From NCBI GenBank assembly GCA_944388245.1, contig CALXIA010000003.1:24805-88804 (forward strand): a stretch of 64,000 bases of DNA, in the 5' to 3' direction. The notes below the pieces were generated by a model. That model worked only from the letters and a program-made list of their open reading frames with translations, ran no database searches and was not told the origin of the DNA. Within the stretch, counting starts at the first letter, position 1. Every line of letters starts with the position of its first letter. Source of the stretch: an uncultured Gemmiger sp. (GTDB lineage Bacteria > Bacillota > Clostridia > Oscillospirales > Ruminococcaceae). Positions 8,631 through 16,552 of this stretch are shown here, piece by piece. A program made the position numbers and the translations under genes.

Positions 8631-8826
8631 GCCGATCTGGGGGGATAGAACCTATCCCCCCAGCCCCCCCGGAAATCATGGCCAAATCCATTTGGCCATG
8701 TGGATATTGAAAAAAGCAAGGCTGATGCGTGTCCTGTATACGCACCGGCCTTGCTTTTATTGTATCCAGAGGGCCAAGGATTGGCCCGACAAATGGGGGG
8801 CTGGGGGACTGGTCCCCCAGATCGGC
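8631..8826. repeat. Family 1 structured intergenic element B
   Basis: Lies between the tandem genes trmB and padR. Left arm: GCCGATCTGGGGGG, hairpin GATAG-AAC-CTATC inside G/C runs, then a TGGCCAAA / TTTGGCCA hairpin. Centre: terminator at 8712-8760 (AAAAGCAAGGC / GCCTTGCTTTT). Right arm in opposite orientation: GGGCCAAGGATTGGCCC and GGGGGACTGGTCCCCC, ending ATCGGC directly before the padR promoter. Confidence 0.85.
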
Positions 8827-8837
8827 CCAATAGTATA

Positions 8838-8866
8838 TTGACAAACAATATTATACGATGTATAGT
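8838..8866 (+). promoter_or_regulatory. padR promoter
   Basis: TTGACA at 8838-8843, a 17-base spacer and TATAGT at 8861-8866: a near-consensus promoter 44 bases before the padR ATG. Confidence 0.9.
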
Positions 8867-8870
8867 ATTG
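8846..8870. promoter_or_regulatory. Probable PadR operator overlapping the padR promoter
   Basis: A 25-base interrupted palindrome: arm CAATATTATAC (8846-8856), centre GAT, arm GTATAGTATTG (8860-8870), with a single mismatch. It covers the spacer and -10 of the padR promoter, the usual arrangement for PadR autorepression. Confidence 0.8.
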
Positions 8871-8910
8871 GCAGAGATACAATATCGACCGGGAAAGGAC
8901 GGTGGGGCGG

Positions 8911-9231
8911 ATGGCCTTTAACACCAGGGCCGCGCTGCTGGACGCGCTGGTGTTGAGCATTGTGGCGCGGGAACCCACCTACGGGTACAAGATCACCCAG
9001 GAGGTGCGGGCGGTGATGCTGGTGAGCGAGAGCACCCTGTATCCGGTGCTGCGCCGGCTGCAGAAGGACGGGTGTCTGGACACCTACGACCAGGAATTTG
9101 CCGGGCGCAACCGACGGTACTACCGGCTGACCGAAGCCGGCCGGCAGCGTCTGGCCGACTATCGCCGGGAATGGCGGGACTACCGCCGCAGCATTGACCG
9201 GCTGTTGCTGGGGGAGGAGGAGAACGCATGA
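8911..9231 (+). CDS. PadR family transcriptional regulator
   Basis: 106-residue winged-helix repressor of the short PadR type (PF03551). The core reads TYGYKITQEVRAVMLVSEST then LYPVLRRLQKDG, and the wing contains GRNRRYYRLTEAGRQRL. It lacks the long C-terminal dimerisation domain of PadR subfamily 1. The start at ATG 8911 is chosen by family N-termini (MAFNT); GTG at 8902 is also in frame but too close to the AAAGGA ribosome binding site. It overlaps the next gene by four bases (ATGA). Regulation of itself and the two following genes is expected, because a near-perfect palindrome overlaps the promoter. PadR-DUF1700-DUF4097 sets are common in Firmicutes and tied to envelope stress responses. 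Confidence 0.93.
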   Translation: MAFNTRAALLDALVLSIVAREPTYGYKITQEVRAVMLVSESTLYPVLRRLQKDGCLDTYDQEFAGRNRRYYRLTEAGRQRLADYRREWRDYRRSIDRLLLGEEENA

Positions 9232-9959
9232 CGGGCGAAGAATTTCTGCGTCAGCTGGAGACCATGCTGGCCGACGTGACCGAGGAGGAGCGCCGGGAGG
9301 CGCTGCGGTACTACGAGGAATACCTGCGGGACGCGGGCCCGGACCAGGAACAACAGGTGCTGGCGGAACTGGGCAGCCCGGCCCGGGTGGCGGCGATCAT
9401 CCGGGCCAACGTGCCGGGCAGCCGGGCGGAATCGGCCCAGAGCGCGCCCCCGTCGGGCGGGCAGCCGCTGCGCATCCGGGGCCTGACATCGGGCGGGGCG
9501 GCGTATACCGGCGCGGCCGCGGCGGCGCAGACCGCCCCGGCAGGCGGCGGGCGCACGGCGCTGTGGTGGCTGCTGGTGCTGGTGACCAGCCCGTTGTGGC
9601 TGAGCGTGCTGGCGGCGGTGGCAAGCGCGCTGATCGGGGTGATCGGGCTGTTTATCGGGCTGGCCTGCGCGCTGCTGGCGGTGATCGTGGCGGGGATCAT
9701 CTGTGTATTCGCGGGCGGGGCGCTCGCGGTCATGAGCCTGTCCGGCCTGGCCGCCAGCCTGCCCGACAGCCTGATGGGGCTGGCCAGCTGTCTGGCGGCG
9801 ATGGGCGTCGGGTTTCTGCTGCTGGCCGCCGGCTGGGCGGTCTGCGGCCGGGGATTGCCGGCGTTGTTCCGGGCGCTGGGCCGGTTGCTGGGCGCGGCCG
9901 GCAAGGGTCTGGGCAATGCCTGGGCCTGGCTGCGCCGGGCGGTGAAAGGAGGGGACTGA
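9228..9959 (+). CDS. DUF1700 membrane protein
   Basis: 243 residues. The N-terminal ~60 residues form the helical DUF1700 domain (TGEEFLRQLETMLADVTEEE, then YYEEYLRDAGPDQEQQVLAE), followed by an Ala/Gly-rich linker and about four hydrophobic segments from residue ~105 to 215. The DUF1700 family contains HAAS-type signalling domains paired with PadR regulators. The gene overlaps padR by four bases and is separated from the DUF4097 gene by one base, so all three are translationally linked. A role in sensing and passing an envelope signal is inferred from partners; no enzyme motif is visible. Confidence 0.88.
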   Translation: MTGEEFLRQLETMLADVTEEERREALRYYEEYLRDAGPDQEQQVLAELGSPARVAAIIRANVPGSRAESAQSAPPSGGQPLRIRGLTSGGAAYTGAAAAAQTAPAGGGRTALWWLLVLVTSPLWLSVLAAVASALIGVIGLFIGLACALLAVIVAGIICVFAGGALAVMSLSGLAASLPDSLMGLASCLAAMGVGFLLLAAGWAVCGRGLPALFRALGRLLGAAGKGLGNAWAWLRRAVKGGD

Positions 9960-9960
9960 G

Positions 9961-10956
9961 ATGCGTGGTTTGACGCGTGTGCTGCTGGGGCTGGGCGCGG
10001 GCTGCCTGATCCTGGCGCTGCTGCTGGGGCTCATCGGGCTGTGCCTGGGCGGGCGGTTCGGGTCCTTTCAGCCCACGCCGGACGGGATGCGGTATCTGCC
10101 CGAGGGCCAGGGCGACAGCTTCTGGGTAGTGCTGGACGGCGAGGACCGGGAGATGCAGACGGTGGCGCTGCCGGCGGACAGCTTCGCGGGGGTCACGGTG
10201 GACAGCGGGCTGGCGGCGGTGACGGTGCGCGCCGGGACAGCCTGGCAGCTGACCACCACCCATCCGGAGTTGTTTGAGGTGACCCAAGAGGACGGCCGGC
10301 TGGTGATCGACAGCCGGGAGCCGGGCATCCTCGGGCAGACGGTGCAGGATGTGCGGCTGACGCTGGAGGTGCCGGCGGACGCGGTGCTGGACCGGCTGGA
10401 GCTGGACTGCGGGCTGGGCAGCCTGACGGCGGAAGATCTGGAGACCGGATCGCTGAACGTGGACGCGGGGATGAGCAGCGTGACCCTGACCGGCCTGACG
10501 GTGCGGGGCGACGCGCAGCTGGACTGCGGCGCGGGCAGCCTGACGGTGAACGGGCTGACGGCCGAAACGGTGCGTGGGGAGTGCGGCCTGGGCAATGTGG
10601 AGTTGACCGGCCTGACGGCGGGCAGCCTGGAACTGTCCTGCGGGCTGGGAATGTTGACCGGCACGGACCTGACGGTGGCCGGCGACACGGTGCTGGACTG
10701 CGGCGCCGGCACGATGGAGGTGACCGGCGATCTGGCCGGCAGCCTGACCGCCGACTGCGGCATGGGCAGCCTGACCGTGACCACCCCGCAGCCGGAACAA
10801 TACAGCCTGGACGGCAGCTGCGGGTTGGGCAGCCTGACGGTGGACGGCCGCTCGGTGAGCGGCGCCGACGGCAGCCTGACCATCGAAAACGACGCTTCCA
10901 TCCAGTATCGCCTGTCGGTGGACATGGGCGCGCTGACCGTGCGGTTCGCGGACTGA
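9961..10956 (+). CDS. DUF4097 family beta-strand repeat protein, membrane anchored
   Basis: 331 residues. One N-terminal hydrophobic segment (residues ~4-30) anchors the protein; the remainder should be outside the cell. From residue ~130 onwards there are repeated units of about 20 residues around the pattern LDCGxGxLTxxxL (for example LELDCGLGSLTAEDL, AQLDCGAGSLTVNGL, LELSCGLGMLTGTDL), as expected for a right-handed beta-solenoid. The cysteines recur at equal intervals on one face of the predicted solenoid. It is the third gene of the padR unit. The family is considered adhesin-like or a stress-response partner; no catalytic residue can be named. Confidence 0.88.
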   Translation: MRGLTRVLLGLGAGCLILALLLGLIGLCLGGRFGSFQPTPDGMRYLPEGQGDSFWVVLDGEDREMQTVALPADSFAGVTVDSGLAAVTVRAGTAWQLTTTHPELFEVTQEDGRLVIDSREPGILGQTVQDVRLTLEVPADAVLDRLELDCGLGSLTAEDLETGSLNVDAGMSSVTLTGLTVRGDAQLDCGAGSLTVNGLTAETVRGECGLGNVELTGLTAGSLELSCGLGMLTGTDLTVAGDTVLDCGAGTMEVTGDLAGSLTADCGMGSLTVTTPQPEQYSLDGSCGLGSLTVDGRSVSGADGSLTIENDASIQYRLSVDMGALTVRFAD

Positions 10957-10961
10957 AATAG

Positions 10962-11153
10962 AGCCAATCTGGGGGACCAGTCCCCCAGACCCCCATCTAT
11001 CGGGCCAATTCATTGGCCCTCGGGATAAAACAAAATCAAGGCCGGTGCGCACACAGAATACGCACCGGCCTTGTCTTTTATGCTTTTCCTATGGCCGGAG
11101 TATTCCGGCCATGGATTCAGGGGTCTGGGGGGACGTTGTCCCCCCAGATTGGC
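10962..11153. repeat. Family 1 structured intergenic element C
   Basis: Between the convergent DUF4097 and WYL genes. Left arm: GCCAATCTGGGGG, GGGGGACCAGTCCCCC and GGGCCAATTCATTGGCCC. Centre: terminator at 11037-11080 (CAAGGCCGGTGCG / CGCACCGGCCTTG then TCTTTT). Right arm: GGCCGGAGTATTCCGGCC and a GGGGGGAC-AAC-GTCCCCCC hairpin (minus strand). The last 37 bases of the right arm are also coding: they encode the final 12 residues and stop of the WYL protein. Confidence 0.87.
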
Positions 11154-12145
11154 CCATACTGCGCCGTCAGGGTAGCGGCCAGGCGGGCCAGATCGGCGCG
11201 GGCTTCGGGCGGGTCCAGCACCTGGACGTCGCCGCCGAACCCGCAGACCCAGCCCCAGAACGGCGGGCTGAGCACCGCGTCCACCCACACGTCGAACTGC
11301 TCCCCGTCCGGCTGAGGCAGCAAGGTCACCTCCATGCCGAACCGGTCCAGCACCGGCCCGGCCAGGCGGGCGGCGCAGCGCAGCCGCACCCTGGCCTGCG
11401 GCCCGCCGAACATCCCGAAGGTGCGCCGGGCATAGGCCGCCGGGTCGAAATCCTCGAACAGCTTTCGGCCCTGCCGGTCCGCCCGGGTCACGGTCAGGCG
11501 GGTCATCTTGTCCACCCGGTAATGGCGCACCACGCAGTCGTCCCCGGTGCCGGTGCAGCCGATCAGGTAATAGTTCTCGTTCTCCCAGGCCAGCACCCAG
11601 GGGCTCACCCGATACAGCCGCCCGCCGTGCCGCAGCACCCGGTTCTTCTCCATATCCCAGTCATAATACTGAAAGGTGACCATCTTGTTTTGGGCGATGG
11701 CGGTGTGCAGTTCATCCACCAGGTAATAGATGCTCTCGTTCATCGTCTTGACCCGTCCGCTCACCGCCACCTGCCGCTGCAGCTGCCGGGCCTGGTACTC
11801 GCTGGCCAGCCCCTCCAGCTTGCGGATCAGCTGTTCCGACTTGCGCCGGGTCAGAAACCGGCTGGCCTGCACCGCGTCCACCAGCAGCTTCAGCTCCGGC
11901 AGCTGGAACTGCCGTTCCGCCAGGTAATACCCGCCGCCCCGGCCCCGCTGCTGCTCGATGTCGTAGCCCGCGTCCCGCAGGGTCTCGATATCGCTGTACA
12001 GGCTCTTGCGCTCGGTGGGGATCTGCCGCTTTTCCAGTTCCCGGATCAATTGCGGCACCGACAGCCGGTGCTCCGGATCGGTATACCGCTCAAACAGCCG
12101 CAGCAGCGCCAGCAGCTTGCCTTTCTGGCCTTCCTTGCGGGGCAT
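11117..12145 (-). CDS. WYL-domain transcriptional regulator (DeoR-like HTH + WYL)
   Basis: 342 residues. N-terminal winged HTH: RLFERYTDPEHRLSVPQLIR followed by LYSDIETLRDAGYDIE and the wing RGRGGGYYLAERQF. The WYL domain spans about 135-215 with YRVSPWVLAWENENYYLIG, the signature that binds small ligands or nucleic acid. A C-terminal WCX extension follows. The start at 12145 is one base after the tyrA stop and is served by GGAGGTGTGAG, so this is the last gene of the aro-glycosyltransferase operon. The final residues GPIWGDNVPPDP and the stop come from repeat element C, so the native C-terminus was probably replaced. Its target is unknown; the operon itself is the obvious candidate. Confidence 0.88.
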   Translation of the reverse strand: MPRKEGQKGKLLALLRLFERYTDPEHRLSVPQLIRELEKRQIPTERKSLYSDIETLRDAGYDIEQQRGRGGGYYLAERQFQLPELKLLVDAVQASRFLTRRKSEQLIRKLEGLASEYQARQLQRQVAVSGRVKTMNESIYYLVDELHTAIAQNKMVTFQYYDWDMEKNRVLRHGGRLYRVSPWVLAWENENYYLIGCTGTGDDCVVRHYRVDKMTRLTVTRADRQGRKLFEDFDPAAYARRTFGMFGGPQARVRLRCAARLAGPVLDRFGMEVTLLPQPDGEQFDVWVDAVLSPPFWGWVCGFGGDVQVLDPPEARADLARLAATLTAQYGPIWGDNVPPDP

Positions 12146-12146
12146 C

Positions 12147-13001
12147 TCACACCTCCGGCTTCTTGTCAAAGGCGGCGCGGCGCTGGCTGCTCAGCCGGAA
12201 CATCGCCTCCAGCCCCGCCGCGTCCCCCGCCGCCAGATACCCCCGCAGCTGCTCCAGCGCGGCGGTGAACTGGTCGATCTCGGCGGTCAGGTTATCCCGG
12301 TTTCGCAAAAACAACTCGCTCCACATGGTGGGATTGATCCGGGCGATCCGGGTCAGGTCCCGGAAAGAATCCCCCGTATACTCGTTCAGATGGCTGTTGT
12401 CCGACGCGCACATCAAACTCACCGCGATGGCATGGGTCAGCTGGCTCACATAGCCGATCATCCGGTCGTGCTCCTCGGGGGTGAGCACGCTCACATGGGC
12501 AAACCCCAGCGCCGCCGCCAGCCGCCGGGCAAAGGCGATCCCCTCCGGGGTATTCCGGTCGGTGGGGGTGATGATGAAGTTGGCGGGGGTGAACTCCACC
12601 AGATGGCTGCTGCGGATGCCGCTGACCTCCTTGCCCGCCATGGGATGGCAGGCGATGAACTCCACCTTGTCCCCCAGGGCCTGCTGCACCGGCTCGATCA
12701 CCCCCCGCTTGACCCCGGCCACGTCGGTGATCAGGCAGCCGGGTTTCAGCACCGGGCCGTAGGTTTTGGCCCACTCCAGCTGCGCCGCCGGGTAGAGCGC
12801 CAATACCACCACGTCCGCCTGGCCGGCCAGGTCGGCGTGTTCGCCGCAGCGGCCCTGCCGGATATAGCCCTTTTCCAGCGCAAAGGCCACGGCGGTCGGG
12901 TCGATGTCCGCCCCTTCCACGTAAAATCCCGCCCGGGCCAGCCCCATGGCGTACCGCCCGCCCAGCAGGCCCAGACCCACGATCAGAAACCGCTTTTCCA
13001 T
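12147..13001 (-). CDS. tyrA: Prephenate dehydrogenase
   Basis: Oxidatively decarboxylates prephenate to 4-hydroxyphenylpyruvate for tyrosine synthesis, in the cytoplasm. 284 residues. The N-terminal Rossmann motif is VGLGLLGGRYAMGLARAGF, with Asp residues in GADIDPTA suggesting NAD+ preference; the substrate motif IACHPMAGKEVSGIRSS lies near residue 115. There is no ACT domain, so feedback control by tyrosine through that domain is not expected. It lies 23 bases after aroA and one base before the WYL gene. Start ATG 13001 follows AAGAGGGGTGTAG. Confidence 0.94.
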   Translation of the reverse strand: MEKRFLIVGLGLLGGRYAMGLARAGFYVEGADIDPTAVAFALEKGYIRQGRCGEHADLAGQADVVVLALYPAAQLEWAKTYGPVLKPGCLITDVAGVKRGVIEPVQQALGDKVEFIACHPMAGKEVSGIRSSHLVEFTPANFIITPTDRNTPEGIAFARRLAAALGFAHVSVLTPEEHDRMIGYVSQLTHAIAVSLMCASDNSHLNEYTGDSFRDLTRIARINPTMWSELFLRNRDNLTAEIDQFTAALEQLRGYLAAGDAAGLEAMFRLSSQRRAAFDKKPEV

Positions 13002-13024
13002 CTCTACACCCCTCTTTGCTTTGC

Positions 13025-14314
13025 TTATTCCGCTTCTTCGGTCACCCGGCCGCCCAGCCCGCGCACCACATCAAAGAACGCCGGCCAGCTTTTGGCCACC
13101 GCCTCGGCCCCCCGGATGCGGGCGGGCAGGCCCGCCGCCAGGGCGGCCACCGTCAGCGCCATGACCACCCGATGGTCGTTGTGGCCCCGCAGTTCCCCCG
13201 GCGTCACCAGCGGGCCGCCGGTGATGGTCACCGTGTCGGCGGTGCTCTGGATATGCGCCCCGAACCGGCGCAGCTCCTCCTCCATGGCGGCGATCCGGTC
13301 GCTCTCCTTCAGCCGCAGCCGGCCCGCGTTGCGGATCACCGTCTGCCCCTGGCAGAAAGCCCCCAGCACCATCAGGACCGGCCCCAGGTCCGGGCAGTCG
13401 GCCAGGTCGATCTCGGTGGCGGTCAGCGGGTTTTGGGCGAAATGCACCGCGCCGTCCGCCCGCACAAACTTCGCGCCGCACCGGCGCAGGATCTCCAGAA
13501 TGGCCGCGTCGCCCTGGCGGCTGGCGGGGTTCAGCCCCTCCACGGCGATGCCGCCCAGCAGCGAGCCCAGCACCGCGAAGAACGCCCCCTGGCTGTAATC
13601 GCCCTCCACCGTGTACTCCCGGTTGTGGTACCGCTGGTTGCCGGGCACCTCCAGCCGGGCGGCCGCCCCCTCGGGCAGCTCTTCCTGGGGCACGAACCGG
13701 GCCGTGACCCCGAAATCCGCCAGCGCCGCCAGGGTCAGATCCACATAGCTGCGGCTCTCAAAGGGCGGGGTGATGGTGATGGCGCTGTCCCCCAGCATGA
13801 GCGGCAGCGCGAACAGCAGCCCGCTGATGAACTGGCTGGACACGTCCCCCGCCAGCCGGTACTCCCCCGGGCGCAGGCTGCCCTTGATCAGGATGCCGCC
13901 CTCGTTCTGGCAGAACATCCGCCCCTGCCCGGCAAAGATCTCGGCGTAGGGGCCCTGGGGCCGCTGCATCAGCCGCCCCCGGCCGCAGAACCGCACCTGC
14001 TGCCCGGTCAGGCTGCACACCGGGATCAGAAACCGCAGGGTGCTGCCGCTCTCGCCGCAGTCGATGGGGCCGCGCAGGGTGGCAAAGCCGCCCCGGCCCT
14101 CGATGTCGGCCCAGTGTTCCCGCACCTGGACCTTCGCCCCCAGCTGGCGCACCGCGTTCAGGGTGGCCTGCACGTCCTGGCTGTATTCCAGGTTGCGGAT
14201 CCGGCTCATCCCCCGGGCCAGCCCGGCGGCCAGCACCGCCCGGTGGGCCATGCTCTTGGAGGGGGGCGCGGTGACCCGGCCGGTCAGCGGCCCGGGCTGC
14301 AAAACAGCGATCAT
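13025..14314 (-). CDS. aroA: 3-phosphoshikimate 1-carboxyvinyltransferase (EPSP synthase)
   Basis: Joins shikimate-3-phosphate and phosphoenolpyruvate, sixth step to chorismate. 429 residues, usual size. Motifs: TAPPSKSMAHRAVLAAGLA (S3P-binding Lys/Ser), DCGESGSTLRFLIPVCSLTG, the catalytic-site GDYSQGAFFAVLG, and KESDRIAAMEEELRRFGA with NDHRVVMALTVAALA at the end. The phosphoenolpyruvate loop has GESGSTLRF rather than the NAGTAMR form, as in class II-like Firmicute enzymes. It is 18 bases downstream of the eighth glycosyltransferase and 23 bases before tyrA, so it is separated from the other aro genes by the 9-kb glycosyltransferase array. Confidence 0.95.
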   Translation of the reverse strand: MIAVLQPGPLTGRVTAPPSKSMAHRAVLAAGLARGMSRIRNLEYSQDVQATLNAVRQLGAKVQVREHWADIEGRGGFATLRGPIDCGESGSTLRFLIPVCSLTGQQVRFCGRGRLMQRPQGPYAEIFAGQGRMFCQNEGGILIKGSLRPGEYRLAGDVSSQFISGLLFALPLMLGDSAITITPPFESRSYVDLTLAALADFGVTARFVPQEELPEGAAARLEVPGNQRYHNREYTVEGDYSQGAFFAVLGSLLGGIAVEGLNPASRQGDAAILEILRRCGAKFVRADGAVHFAQNPLTATEIDLADCPDLGPVLMVLGAFCQGQTVIRNAGRLRLKESDRIAAMEEELRRFGAHIQSTADTVTITGGPLVTPGELRGHNDHRVVMALTVAALAAGLPARIRGAEAVAKSWPAFFDVVRGLGGRVTEEAE

Positions 14315-14332
14315 GGCGTTTTCACTTCCTTT

Positions 14333-15430
14333 TTATCGGTTCCAGTTTCCGCCCAGCAGATAGTAGCCGGCCCAGTAGAGTTTCCAGTACAGGCGCTTGG
14401 CGCCGCTCTCGTCCGAGTGGTAGACCGCCCGCACCAGGGCCGCGTTGCCCAACCGGAAGGGCCAGTAGTAGGCGTGGTAATATTTTACCCGCTTCATCCA
14501 GGCCAGGATGCGGCGGGTCTCGGGCCCCCGCAGCAGCGCCCGGGGCACCGGCTCGCCCAGCTGGTGGGCCGCCCACACCCCGAAGGCGAACCGCCGCAGA
14601 TACTGCCGGCAGATGCTGTTGGCGTCCTCCAGCGGGATGGCGGTGAAGTCCTCCACCGCCGCCAGCACCCCCGCGCACTCGGCCTGCACCCGGGCCGCGT
14701 AGCCCCGGTACGCCTCCGGGTCCCAGTCCATCTGATGGCCGGTGCCCTTCTGCTTGGAAAGGCTGCCCACGGTGGTGGTGTCCCAGAAATACAGGGGCAT
14801 GTCGGTCTGGCGGATGCAGGCCTGGGGAAACGCCTCAAAATGGGCCTTGTGGTAGGCCTCGCAGAAGGGGATGTCGTTGCTGTTGCGCAGGGTCACGTCG
14901 AACCGCACCTTGTACCGGCGGATAACCTGGGCGTGAAACAACCGGTTGTACAGGTTCCCTGATTTATACGTAACGTAATATGCCGGCCATTTGGACCGGG
15001 GGTAGACCCACTCCTGGAACGGCCGGTCCAGCTGGTCGGGGCCGGCCAGGGCGGCCAGATCGGTGACAAAATCCCACACGATCACGTCCTGGGGGTACTG
15101 GGCCTGGCGGCGCAGCGCCCACTGGATCATCAGCGGGCTGGCCGCGTCGTCCGAGTCCAGGATGAGGAAATACTCCCCCCGGGCGGCCTCGATGCCGGCG
15201 TTGCGGGCGGCGCAGGCGCCGCCGTTTTTCTGGTGGATCACCCGGATGCGGCTGTCGTGGGCGGCGTACTCGTCGCAGATGCGGCCGCTGTCGTCGGGGC
15301 TGCCGTCGTCCACCAGGATGAACTCAAAATCCGGGTCGGTCTGGGCCAGCACGCTCTCGATGAACCGGGGCAGCACCGCGGCCACCTTGTACACCGGGCT
15401 GATGACCGAAACGCGGGGTGTGGTTTCCAT
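14333..15430 (-). CDS. Family 2 glycosyltransferase, array member 8 (ED motif reads ND)
   Basis: 365 residues, no membrane segment. GT-A fold with VSVISPVYK, ILVDDGSPDDSGRICDEYA near 40-57, NGGACAARNAGIEAARGEY and the metal-binding DSDD at 92-95. The second catalytic motif, ED in seven of the eight paralogues, reads SND at 183-185, keeping Asp185 but losing the Glu. From about 270 it has the C-terminal region shared by the array: RRFAFGVWAAHQLGEPVPR, YYWPFRLGNAALVRAVY, YLLGGNWNR. It is closest to array member 7, with stretches of identity. Own ribosome binding site (GGAGGAAGCTGTA). Donor and acceptor sugars are unknown. Next downstream gene is aroA, 18 bases on. Confidence 0.88.
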   Translation of the reverse strand: METTPRVSVISPVYKVAAVLPRFIESVLAQTDPDFEFILVDDGSPDDSGRICDEYAAHDSRIRVIHQKNGGACAARNAGIEAARGEYFLILDSDDAASPLMIQWALRRQAQYPQDVIVWDFVTDLAALAGPDQLDRPFQEWVYPRSKWPAYYVTYKSGNLYNRLFHAQVIRRYKVRFDVTLRNSNDIPFCEAYHKAHFEAFPQACIRQTDMPLYFWDTTTVGSLSKQKGTGHQMDWDPEAYRGYAARVQAECAGVLAAVEDFTAIPLEDANSICRQYLRRFAFGVWAAHQLGEPVPRALLRGPETRRILAWMKRVKYYHAYYWPFRLGNAALVRAVYHSDESGAKRLYWKLYWAGYYLLGGNWNR

Positions 15431-15444
15431 TACAGCTTCCTCCT

Positions 15445-16539
15445 TTAGCGGCGGCGCCAGCTGCCGCCCAGGGCGTACCAGCCCAGCCAGTACACCTTCC
15501 AGAACAGCTTCTTGCTCTCGCTCTCATCCGACTGGTACATCGCCCGCACCAGCGGGGTGCATTGCAGCCGCAGCGGCCAGTAATAGCCGCTGTACAGCTT
15601 CTGTTTGCGCATGACGGCCAGCAGTTCCCGGATCTCGGGCCAGCGGTAGAAATCCCGGGGCACCGGCTCGCCCAGCTGGTGGGCGGCCCAGACCCCGAAC
15701 GCGAACCGCCGGCAATACTGCACGCACAGGTTCATGGCGTCCTCCGCCGGCACGGCGGCCAGCCCGCCCATGGAATCGCTCATCTGGCGGTATTCCGCCC
15801 GCAGGGTGTGCAGGTAGCCCCGGCTTTCCTCCGGGTCCCACTCGATGGGATGGGCGGCCACCGCCTTTTTGCTGGCCCGGGCGGCCCCGTTGTCGTTGTG
15901 GACGATGTAGAGGGGCAGGTCGTACTGGCGCACGATGGCCTGCGGCCGGGCGGCGAAGAAGGCGTGGAAGTAGGCGATGCAGAACTGCATGTCCTCCCCC
16001 CGGGCCTGGCCCACCGGGTAGCGCACCTCGCCCTGGCGGATGAGGGCCGCGTCAAACAGCTTGTTGGTCACGTTGGCGCTGGGGATGGTGAAGATATAGG
16101 CCTGCAGCTGGGCTTTTGTGTACCGCTTGCAGGGGGGGTGAACAAGATCCGGGGCGGTGGCGGTCTGGTCGTGCAGCACCCAGCCGATCAGGTCGCCCGG
16201 GTGGCGGGCCTGCCGCTCCAGCGCCCAGGCCGCGGTCTCGGGCAGGATGGTGTCGTCCCCGTCCACGAACAGGAAATAGGGCGCGCGGGCGGCGGCCATA
16301 CCAGCGTTGCGGGCGGCGGAGACCCCGCCGTTTTCCTGGTGCAGCACCCGGAACCGGGGGTCCTGTTCGGCCCATTGGCGGCAGACCGCCAGGCTGCCGT
16401 CGGCCGAGCCGTCGTCCACCAGCACGCACTCCCAGTCCGGGGTGGTCTGGGCGGCGATGGAGGCCAGGCACCGGGGCAGCAGCGCTTCCAGGTTGTACAC
16501 CGGCACAATGATGCTGACGGCGGGGGTTTCACGGGACAT
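15445..16539 (-). CDS. Family 2 glycosyltransferase, array member 7
   Basis: 364 residues. GT-A motifs: VSIIVPVYNLEALLPRCLAS, CVLVDDGSADGSLAVC, NGGVSAARNAGMAAARAPYF, DGDD at 93-96, and GED with Glu182-Asp183. The region before ED is shorter and different from members 1-6 (no WNKLF; VTNKLF instead). The C-terminal shared region reads CRRFAFGVWAAHQLGEPVPR, YYWPLRLQCTPLVRAMY and ALGGSWRRR. Clearly the sister of member 8. The start at ATG 16539 follows AAAGGAGAGG; an upstream open extension to 16710 overlaps member 6 and is not used. No signal peptide, so it acts on a cytoplasmic, probably lipid-linked or nascent glycan acceptor (inference). Confidence 0.88.
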   Translation of the reverse strand: MSRETPAVSIIVPVYNLEALLPRCLASIAAQTTPDWECVLVDDGSADGSLAVCRQWAEQDPRFRVLHQENGGVSAARNAGMAAARAPYFLFVDGDDTILPETAAWALERQARHPGDLIGWVLHDQTATAPDLVHPPCKRYTKAQLQAYIFTIPSANVTNKLFDAALIRQGEVRYPVGQARGEDMQFCIAYFHAFFAARPQAIVRQYDLPLYIVHNDNGAARASKKAVAAHPIEWDPEESRGYLHTLRAEYRQMSDSMGGLAAVPAEDAMNLCVQYCRRFAFGVWAAHQLGEPVPRDFYRWPEIRELLAVMRKQKLYSGYYWPLRLQCTPLVRAMYQSDESESKKLFWKVYWLGWYALGGSWRRR

Positions 16540-16552
16540 CGCAACCTCTCCT

